From an uncultured Clostridia bacterium (GTDB lineage: Bacteria > Bacillota > Clostridia > Lachnospirales > CAG-274), in assembly GCA_947629215.1 (NCBI GenBank), contig CANRCU010000011.1:1-19336 (forward strand): 19,336 nt of DNA, written 5' to 3'. Numbering within the stretch: the stretch's first letter is position 1; every line of letters starts with the position of its first letter. A program made the position numbers and the translations under genes. The notes beneath the pieces are model-generated. The model worked only from the letters and a program-made list of their open reading frames with translations, did not search any database and was not told the origin of the DNA. This document shows, piece by piece, positions 13,520 through 19,336 of this stretch.

Positions 13520-15145
13520 TTGTCTAAAAACGAAAGAAAAAGCGGCGGCTTTATAAAACAGGCTGCAATACTTGCCGCAGCGGGTCTGCTTGTGCGTGTG
13601 TTGGGCTTTTTGTACAGACTTCCGCTGACAAATATGATCGGCAACGAAGGCAACGGTATCTATTCTTCGGGTTATTACCTGTATAATATGTTCCTTATAA
13701 TGAGTTCTGCGGGTCTGCCCGTCGCCATAAGCTGTATGGTGGCTGAAAGACTTGCTCTCGGCGAATATAAAAACGCAAAAAAAGTTTTTGATGTATCCAT
13801 GGTCACAGCCTCTGTGCTGGGCTTTGTGTGTATGTTCGTAATGTTTGTTTTTGCGCGTAAATTCTGCGCCGTGATAAAAAGCCCAAGGAGTTATTATTGT
13901 ATACTTACGTTGGCGCCGACCGTCTTTATTGTTTCGATAATGGCGGTATACCGCGGCTATTTTCAGGGTTTCGGCACGACCGTACCGACAGCGATCTCAC
14001 AACTTATAGAACAGGTCTTTAACGCGCTTTTCAGCGTGCTTTTGGCATGGTATTTGATGAAAGTGCTTTCGGGCGATAAAATAGCCCTTGGCGCAGCGGG
14101 CGGCACGGCAGGCACGGGCGTCGGCGCGGCTGCGGGGCTTGTGGTGCTTATAATTGCATATATTGCCGCAAGAAAAGACAGGAAAGCCGCATTTGACGCC
14201 GATAAAGGCGATTATAAAATTTCCTCGGGCAAAGAGATACTGAAAAGCCTTGTTAAAATAGCGGTCCCCGTTATAACGGGTACAGCCATATTCTCAATGA
14301 CAAACCTGATAGATATGGCTATGGTAAAAAGCAGGCTCGCCGTTATAGGCACATACTCAGAGGCTGAGATAGAGGGGCTTTACGGTCTGCTTTCGGGCAA
14401 ATATGTCACACTGACAAACCTTCCGGTATCGGTGTCGACGGCGGTCGCAACGGCGGTCATACCAAGCATTGCAACAAGCATAACACTTAAAGATAAAAAG
14501 GCTGTGCAGTCAAAAGTCGACACGACTTTGCGTATAACAATGATGATATCCATTCCGGCGGCTGTCGGCTTGGGCGTTTTGGGCGACCAGATATTGATGA
14601 TGCTTTTCCCGAAATATCCCGACGGCGGCGCCCTGCTCAAAGTCGGCGCACTAAGCGTTATTTTTCTTGCGCTCAGTCAAATCTCAACGGGCGTTTTGCA
14701 GGGCGTGGGCAAGGTGAATGCGCCTGCCGTCAATGCGCTTTGGGGCAGTCTTGCAAAAATACCCGTCAATTATTTTCTTATAGCCATACCCCGGATAAAT
14801 GTTGTGGGCGCAGTTATAAGCACAACGGTGTGTTATATAATAGCAAGCCTTCTGAACTTCAGGGCGCTTGTGAAAACAACGGGCGTCCGCCCCGATTTTG
14901 TCGGAATGCTTATAAAACCTACGGCAGCCAGCATAATTATGGGCTTGGTATGCTTTGTTTCGTATAAACTGATATTTGCGCTTTCTTCAAGCAATACGAT
15001 AGCTACGCTGGCGGCAGTGGTCTTTGCTCTGTTCGGCTATGCGTTGGGTATGATACTGGTCAAGGGCTTTGTAAGAGAAGACCTTGTTATGGTGCCTATG
15101 GGCGGAAAATTGATAAAACTGCTTGAAAAAATAAACAGGATATAA
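13520..15145 (+). CDS. SpoVB/MurJ-like polysaccharide or lipid II flippase (MOP superfamily)
   Basis: A 541-residue membrane protein with about 14 hydrophobic helices. The start FIKQAAILAAAGLLVRVLGF and IYRLP-like segment (LYRLPLTNMIGNEGNGIY) are characteristic of the SpoVB/YtgP branch of the MOP superfamily, followed by YRGYFQGFGTTVPTAISQ. Members move lipid-linked cell-wall precursors across the membrane; SpoVB serves spore cortex and YtgP vegetative wall, and the sequence alone does not separate them. Start TTG 13520-13522 lies 8 nt after AGAGGGG. The mnmG gene follows 14 nt later, so the two probably share a transcript. It is homologous at superfamily level to the divergent MATE gene. Confidence 0.88.
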   Translation: MSKNERKSGGFIKQAAILAAAGLLVRVLGFLYRLPLTNMIGNEGNGIYSSGYYLYNMFLIMSSAGLPVAISCMVAERLALGEYKNAKKVFDVSMVTASVLGFVCMFVMFVFARKFCAVIKSPRSYYCILTLAPTVFIVSIMAVYRGYFQGFGTTVPTAISQLIEQVFNALFSVLLAWYLMKVLSGDKIALGAAGGTAGTGVGAAAGLVVLIIAYIAARKDRKAAFDADKGDYKISSGKEILKSLVKIAVPVITGTAIFSMTNLIDMAMVKSRLAVIGTYSEAEIEGLYGLLSGKYVTLTNLPVSVSTAVATAVIPSIATSITLKDKKAVQSKVDTTLRITMMISIPAAVGLGVLGDQILMMLFPKYPDGGALLKVGALSVIFLALSQISTGVLQGVGKVNAPAVNALWGSLAKIPVNYFLIAIPRINVVGAVISTTVCYIIASLLNFRALVKTTGVRPDFVGMLIKPTAASIIMGLVCFVSYKLIFALSSSNTIATLAAVVFALFGYALGMILVKGFVREDLVMVPMGGKLIKLLEKINRI

Positions 15146-15159
15146 AAAGGAGTATTGAT

Positions 15160-17037
15160 ATGTACACGGCGGAAGAGGTTGATATAGTTGTTATAGGCGG
15201 CGGTCACGCAGGCTGCGAGGCGGCTCTTGCGTCCGCGCGCATGGGTCTTAAAACAATGATGTTCACAATAAATCTGGACAGTATCGGTATGATGCCATGC
15301 AACCCGAATATAGGCGGCAGCTCAAAGGGTCATCTTGTGCGTGAGATAGACGCCCTCGGCGGTGAAATGGGGCGTAATACAGATAAGACCTATATACAGT
15401 CGCGTATGCTGAATACGGGCAAAGGTCCTGCCGTATATTCGCTGAGAGCGCAGGCGGACAAAAAAAATTACCATAGGGAAATGAAACGCACGCTCGAAAA
15501 CACCGACAACCTTATTATAAGACAAGGCGAAGTCGTGGATATACTTGTGGACGAAAACAATACGATCACGGGCGTTGTGTCCGAGTCGGGCGCAACACAT
15601 GCCTGCAAAGCGGTCATAATATGCACGGGCACATACCTTAAAGCGCGCTGCCTTTACGGCGATGTCATTATTCAGAGCGGTCCCAACGGTATGCGCGGTT
15701 CAAACAATCTGAGCGACTGCCTGAAACGGCTCGGCATCAAGCTGTATCGTTTTAAAACGGGTACTCCCGCGCGTGTGGACAAACGCACGGTGGATTTTTC
15801 AAAAATGCAGGAACAAAAGGGCGACGAAAAACTTGTACCATTCAGCTTTGAAAACCGCCCCGAAGATATTGCAAGGGAACAGGTGAGCTGTTATCTGACC
15901 TATACAAACAGCGATACTCACGATATAATACGCGCAAATTTAGACCGTTCGCCGCTGTACGGCGGTGTAATAGAGGGAACGGGTCCGAGGTACTGCCCGT
16001 CGATAGAGGACAAGGTAGTGCGTTTTGCCGATAAGGAAAGGCATCAGATATTTGTCGAACCCGAAGGCGAGGACACGAACGAGCTGTATATAAGCGGAAT
16101 GAGTTCCTCTTTGCCCGAAGATGTCCAAGTAGCGATGTATCGTACCCTGCCGGGTATGGAAAACTGCCGTATAATGCGCACCGCCTATGCGATAGAATAT
16201 GATTGCATAAACGGCGCTCAGCTGAAGCTGTCGCTGGAATTTAAAAATATACACGGGCTTTTCAGCGCAGGTCAGTTCAACGGCACCTCGGGTTATGAAG
16301 AGGCAGCCGCTCAGGGGCTTATCGGCGGTATCAACGCCGCAAAGTACTGCAAGGGCGAAGAACCGCTCATATTGGTCAGAAGTCAGGCATATATAGGCGT
16401 TCTGATAGACGATATAATCACCAAAGAGAGCAAAGAACCTTACAGAATGATGACCTCTCGTGCGGAATACAGGCTGCTTTTAAGGCAGGATAACGCCGAC
16501 CTCAGACTTACGGACATAGGGCATGAGATAGGTCTTATAAGCGAGGAACGCTATAAGCATTTCTGCGAAAAACGTATGCAGATAGAAAACGAGATAAAAC
16601 GCGTGAAGAAAATAAATCTTGCGCCTACCGATGAAGTCAATGCCCTGTTGAAAAGTTTGGGCAGTTCTCCCCTTGAAACGGGTATAAAACTTGCCGATGT
16701 GATAAAACGCCCCGAGGCGGATTATGACAGTCTGGCAGAAATAGACCCCGACAGACCGAAACTCAGCGACGAAGTTCGCGAACAGGTCAATATACAGATA
16801 AAATACGAGGGGTATATCGACAGACAGACAAAACAGGCAGAGCAGTTCAAAAAACTGGAGGTAAAACGTATACCCGCCGATATAGATTACGGCAATGTAA
16901 TGGGGCTTAGGATAGAAGCAAGACAGAAACTTGAAGCCGTAAGACCCGTGAGCATAGGTCAGGCGGGCAGGATAAGCGGTGTGAGTCCTGCCGATGTGAA
17001 TATGCTGTTGGTGCATATTTCAAAACATAAGTCGTAA
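15160..17037 (+). CDS. mnmG: tRNA uridine-5-carboxymethylaminomethyl modification enzyme MnmG (GidA)
   Basis: This FAD enzyme of 625 residues acts with MnmE to modify U34 of tRNAs reading two-codon boxes. Visible: the dinucleotide fold GGGHAG (13-18), MMPCNPNIGG with the conserved Cys47, the QSRMLNTGKGPAV segment, GPRYCPSIEDK with Cys279, NGTSGYEEAAAQGL, RAEYRLLLRQDNADLRLT, and the C-terminal helical MnmE/tRNA-binding domain ending near LLVHISKHKS. Length is normal. AAAAGGAG precedes ATG by 7 nt, and the gene is 14 nt after the flippase gene. In many bacteria it follows mnmE; mnmE is not in this window. A strong new promoter starts 30 bases after its stop. Confidence 0.97.
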   Translation: MYTAEEVDIVVIGGGHAGCEAALASARMGLKTMMFTINLDSIGMMPCNPNIGGSSKGHLVREIDALGGEMGRNTDKTYIQSRMLNTGKGPAVYSLRAQADKKNYHREMKRTLENTDNLIIRQGEVVDILVDENNTITGVVSESGATHACKAVIICTGTYLKARCLYGDVIIQSGPNGMRGSNNLSDCLKRLGIKLYRFKTGTPARVDKRTVDFSKMQEQKGDEKLVPFSFENRPEDIAREQVSCYLTYTNSDTHDIIRANLDRSPLYGGVIEGTGPRYCPSIEDKVVRFADKERHQIFVEPEGEDTNELYISGMSSSLPEDVQVAMYRTLPGMENCRIMRTAYAIEYDCINGAQLKLSLEFKNIHGLFSAGQFNGTSGYEEAAAQGLIGGINAAKYCKGEEPLILVRSQAYIGVLIDDIITKESKEPYRMMTSRAEYRLLLRQDNADLRLTDIGHEIGLISEERYKHFCEKRMQIENEIKRVKKINLAPTDEVNALLKSLGSSPLETGIKLADVIKRPEADYDSLAEIDPDRPKLSDEVREQVNIQIKYEGYIDRQTKQAEQFKKLEVKRIPADIDYGNVMGLRIEARQKLEAVRPVSIGQAGRISGVSPADVNMLLVHISKHKS

Positions 17038-17067
17038 CAATGCCATACAGGCAAAAACAATAACCGA

Positions 17068-17096
17068 TTTACAAAAGCCGGAGTTTGTGGTATAAT
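17068..17096 (+). promoter_or_regulatory. Strong promoter for the structured leader or RNA upstream of hprK
   Basis: TTTACA (17068-17073), 17 nt, TATAAT (17091-17096), with an extended -10 TGG just before it. Predicted start is near 17103, about 228 bases before the hprK ATG, so the transcript carries a long untranslated leader or a separate small RNA. Confidence 0.75.
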
Positions 17097-17119
17097 AAAA
17101 ATTAAGCACGAAACTTTTT

Positions 17120-17305
17120 ATTCATTATAAAAAATGAATTTTGGACTAATGATTTTTTTTAAGTAACTTAAAGCGTCGCAGACCGAGATCCGCAGGCGGG
17201 ATCCATTCCCGCCGAGGAGAACAGCGAGTTTCAAGGCAGAGCCGCCGGAACGAGCTGTTTATACTTCTGCCGTACCTCGAAAAAGTTCCGATAGGACTTT
17301 TTCGA
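17120..17305 (+). ncRNA. Structured non-coding element between mnmG and hprK (leader RNA, small RNA or dispersed repeat)
   Basis: No credible ORF is present on the plus strand. Stems readable by eye: ATTCATT/AATGAAT (17120-17126 with 17133-17139); the near-palindrome TTAAGT-A-ACTTAA (17159-17171); GGCGGGA/TCCCGCC (17195-17201 with 17207-17213); and AACAGC/GCTGTT (17220-17225 with 17254-17259). The last continues through facing GA/GA dinucleotides into GTTTC/GGAAC (17228-17232 with 17247-17251). Finally, TCGAAAAAGT pairs with ACTTTTTCGA (17277-17286 with 17296-17305). GC content is higher than in the flanks. A pairing GGCAGA/TCTGCC (17235-17240 with 17266-17271) competes with the tip of the third large stem. 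I cannot match it to a riboswitch or known RNA family; a dispersed genomic repeat is the main alternative. Confidence 0.5.
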
Positions 17306-17330
17306 TATTTAATATGAAAGGCGGTACAAT

Positions 17331-18257
17331 ATGGTATCAGTCGATTTAACGGAAATAGCAAAAAATTTTGAATTGGTGAATCTCACCGAGGACATATCTC
17401 TTGAGGGCATAAAGATATTTACTCCGGAGGTAAGCCGCCCTGCTTTGCAGCTGGCGGGCTTTTACGATTATTTTCTGAGCGAAAGACTTCAGGTCATAGG
17501 TCTTGTCGAGCATACCTACCTCTCCAAGCTGACCCCCGAATTTCGCCAGAATACGCTGCAAAAATTGTTTTCTCACAAAATGCCCTGTGTGGTGCTAACG
17601 CGCGACCTTGAGCCTCACCCCGAGATGCTGTTCTATGCAAAAGAAAGCAATATACCCATACTGCGTTCTTCCGAAACGACATCCGAGTTTGTGGGCGAGC
17701 TTTTCAAATATCTGAAAGTCGAGCTTGCGCCATCTACCACAATGCATGGCGTTTTGGTCGATATATACGGCGAAGGCGTGCTTATAATGGGCGAGAGCGG
17801 CATAGGAAAAAGCGAAACGGCGCTTGAGCTTGTCAAACGCGGTCACCGCCTTGTTGCCGACGATGCCGTCGAGATAAAGCGCGTGTCGCATACAACGCTT
17901 GTCGGCTCATGCCCCGAGTTGATAAGATATTTTATAGAAGTGCGCGGCATTGGCATAATAAACGTAAAACAGATGTTCGGCGTACAGTCGGTCAAAGATA
18001 CAATGGGCATTGACCTGATAGTTAAATTTGAGCTTTGGGAAAAAGGCAAGGTATACGACCGTGTCGGTCTTAGCGAAGAATATATGGATATTTTGGGCTG
18101 TAAGGTCGTTTGCCATACAATACCCGTGCGTCCCGGTCGTCAGCTGGCTATGATATGCGAGTCTGCGGCGGTGAACTGCCGTCAGAAAAAAATGGGCTAC
18201 AATGCCGCTCAGGCTCTTACGGACGCAATAATGAAAAATTCTGTGCAAAAGAAATAA
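17331..18257 (+). CDS. hprK: HPr kinase/phosphorylase
   Basis: This 308-residue bifunctional enzyme phosphorylates and dephosphorylates Ser46 of HPr according to glycolytic intermediates, setting carbon catabolite repression in Firmicutes. Visible: H139 in TTMHGVLVDIYG, the P-loop GESGIGKSE (154-162), DD at 177-178, the family signature EVRGIGIINV (203-212), and the C-terminal PVRPGR loop. Length is normal (about 310). ATG follows AAAGGCGG by 8 nt. It is the first gene of a run with a ROK glucokinase 15 nt downstream and then murB. The long structured leader upstream may control it. Confidence 0.96.
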   Translation: MVSVDLTEIAKNFELVNLTEDISLEGIKIFTPEVSRPALQLAGFYDYFLSERLQVIGLVEHTYLSKLTPEFRQNTLQKLFSHKMPCVVLTRDLEPHPEMLFYAKESNIPILRSSETTSEFVGELFKYLKVELAPSTTMHGVLVDIYGEGVLIMGESGIGKSETALELVKRGHRLVADDAVEIKRVSHTTLVGSCPELIRYFIEVRGIGIINVKQMFGVQSVKDTMGIDLIVKFELWEKGKVYDRVGLSEEYMDILGCKVVCHTIPVRPGRQLAMICESAAVNCRQKKMGYNAAQALTDAIMKNSVQKK

Positions 18258-18272
18258 GAGGAGATATGCAAA

Positions 18273-19217
18273 ATGTATTATTTAGGTGTTGATTTAGGGG
18301 GAACGAACATAACGGCAGGCCTTGTGGACGAAAAAGGCAAACTTATCGCCAAAAAAACAACTCCCACAATGAACGGACGCGATTCAGCCGATATACTTGA
18401 CGATATGGCTGAAATGTGCGGCAGGCTCATAGAGGAAAACAAGCTTGAATTAAAGGATATAACAAGCATAGGCATCGGTCTGCCAGGCCTTTTGGATAAG
18501 AAAAAAGGCGTACTCGTCTATGCAAACAACCTTAATTTTGACGGCGTCAATGTCGTAAAAGAAATGAAAAAACGCATCAAACTGCCCGTTTATATAGAAA
18601 ATGACGCAAACTGCGCGGCAATAGGCGAAAATACCTGCGGTGCGGCTTACGGTGATAAAAATGTCATTTATGTAACTCTCGGTACGGGCGTCGGCGCGGG
18701 CATAATACTCAACGGAAAAGTCTTTGACGGCGCTTTCGGCGGCGGCGGTGAAGCGGGTCATATGGTCATAGTTGCCGACGGTGAAATGTGTACCTGCGGC
18801 AGAAAAGGATGCTGGGAGGCTTATGCGTCCGCTTCTGCTTTAAGGCGTGAAGGCAGGATAGCTGCGGCAAAATATCCCACAAGCAAAATTTTCCAGATGG
18901 TGGACGGCGATATACGCCTTATAGATGCAAAAACCGTGTTTGACGCTGCCGACGACGGCGACGAAGTTGCGGAAGAAATAATACATAATTATCAGATATA
19001 TGTTGCGATAGGTCTTGTCAACCTTGTAAATATTTTCCAGCCCGAAGCAATCGTTATAGGCGGCGGTATCTGCGCAAGGGGCGACAAGCTGATAGAACCT
19101 ATAATAGAAATTTTGAATACCCGTGTTTACGGCGGAAAGCTGAAAACAAAAATAGTTGTGGCAAGCCTTGGCAACGATGCGGGCGTTGTCGGCGCGGCTA
19201 TGCTGGGAAAGAAATAA
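18273..19217 (+). CDS. glcK: ROK-family glucokinase
   Basis: A 314-residue cytoplasmic sugar kinase that makes glucose-6-phosphate from ATP and glucose. ROK features: phosphate loop DLGGTN (7-12), catalytic Asp111 in ENDANCAA, the ATP segment TLGTGVGAGI, sugar-binding GEAGHM, and the zinc site H163, C173, C175, C180 (CTCGRKGCWEAYAS). The closest group is GlcK-type glucokinase; another hexose or ManNAc kinase is possible. AGAGGAGAT precedes ATG by 8 nt, 15 nt after hprK, so they are co-transcribed. Pairing with hprK puts glucose entry and its catabolite sensor in one operon. Confidence 0.92.
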   Translation: MYYLGVDLGGTNITAGLVDEKGKLIAKKTTPTMNGRDSADILDDMAEMCGRLIEENKLELKDITSIGIGLPGLLDKKKGVLVYANNLNFDGVNVVKEMKKRIKLPVYIENDANCAAIGENTCGAAYGDKNVIYVTLGTGVGAGIILNGKVFDGAFGGGGEAGHMVIVADGEMCTCGRKGCWEAYASASALRREGRIAAAKYPTSKIFQMVDGDIRLIDAKTVFDAADDGDEVAEEIIHNYQIYVAIGLVNLVNIFQPEAIVIGGGICARGDKLIEPIIEILNTRVYGGKLKTKIVVASLGNDAGVVGAAMLGKK

Positions 19218-19238
19218 ATTCGGGACCGGAGGTCATAT

Positions 19239-19336
19239 ATGCAATTTTTGGCGGAAGAATTAAGCAAAAAAATGCCTGTAAAACTTGACGAACCGATGAG
19301 CAGGCATACGACCTTTAAAATAGGCGGCAATGCCGA
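19239..19336 (+). CDS. murB: UDP-N-acetylenolpyruvoylglucosamine reductase (3' partial)
   Basis: The first 32 codons are present before the window ends. MSRHTTFKIGGNA is the conserved N-terminal segment of MurB, the flavoenzyme that completes UDP-MurNAc synthesis, preceded by the usual short helix. CGGAGGTC lies 7 nt before ATG, 21 nt after the glucokinase stop. In related Clostridia the order hprK, murB, rapZ, whiA is common, so rapZ or whiA probably follow outside the window (inference). Confidence 0.88.
   Translation, partial: MQFLAEELSKKMPVKLDEPMSRHTTFKIGGNA

Noticed and set aside
17160..17305. Known RNAs (SRP RNA, RNase P, tmRNA, T-box, c-di-GMP or c-di-AMP riboswitch) as identity of the structured element
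   Set aside because: None of the conserved cores I can recall for these families appears in the sequence.
17146..17361. 71-residue minus-strand open frame between mnmG and hprK
   Set aside because: No ribosome site, Arg/Ser/Cys-rich composition typical of shadow frames, and it crosses strong hairpins and the hprK start.
1..19336. CRISPR array, transposase, integrase or prophage genes
   Set aside because: No regularly spaced direct repeats and no such protein motifs were seen on either strand.

Overview
The window looks like a chromosomal segment from an anaerobic, endospore-forming Firmicute of the Clostridia, most like Ruminococcus and its relatives (Oscillospiraceae). The sequence reasons are: sporulation genes (alpha/beta SASP, BofA, SpoIIP, CwlD), a dockerin-bearing pectate lyase as in cellulosome-forming ruminococci, a BspA-type leucine-rich repeat lipoprotein, promoters of TTGACA-N17-TATAAT type, heavy use of ATA for isoleucine, and frequent TTG or GTG starts. 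The genus is an inference. I see no phage, insertion sequence or CRISPR array.

Layout. 1-3115: end of an unknown gene, a bidirectional terminator, a MerR-type regulator, and a response-regulator/HD-GYP/GGDEF c-di-GMP gene broken in two by an apparent deletion of about 35 nt. 3293-4303: a rhomboid protease. 4564-6890: an AT-rich, recently rearranged accessory island on the minus strand. It holds two near-identical two-TM hypothetical genes whose outer loop differs strongly, an LRR lipoprotein, the decayed 3' end of a second LRR gene, and a short leader ORF resembling the start of a LytTR response regulator. 7081-9483: a minus-strand run of dockerin/PL9 pectate lyase, pth and a 58-aa spore protein gene.

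9641-11925: tRNA-Trp(CCA) on the minus strand, divergent from an overlapping sporulation operon yaaL (DUF2508)-bofA-spoIIP-cwlD. These genes act in the mother cell or forespore: control of SpoIVFB/sigma-K, engulfment peptidoglycan hydrolysis and cortex muramic-lactam formation. 11930-15145: two divergent MOP-superfamily transporters (a MATE pump and an SpoVB/MurJ-like flippase). 15160-17037: mnmG. 17068-17305: a strong promoter followed by a highly structured non-coding stretch. 17331-end: hprK, a ROK glucokinase and the start of murB, linking carbon catabolite control, glucose phosphorylation and cell-wall precursor synthesis.

The most interesting items are the structured element between mnmG and hprK, the mosaic paralogue pair in the 4.5-6.9 kb island with its LRR and LytTR debris, the split c-di-GMP protein, and the compact spore operon. 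All functional names come from reading motifs in the translations; no database search was possible.
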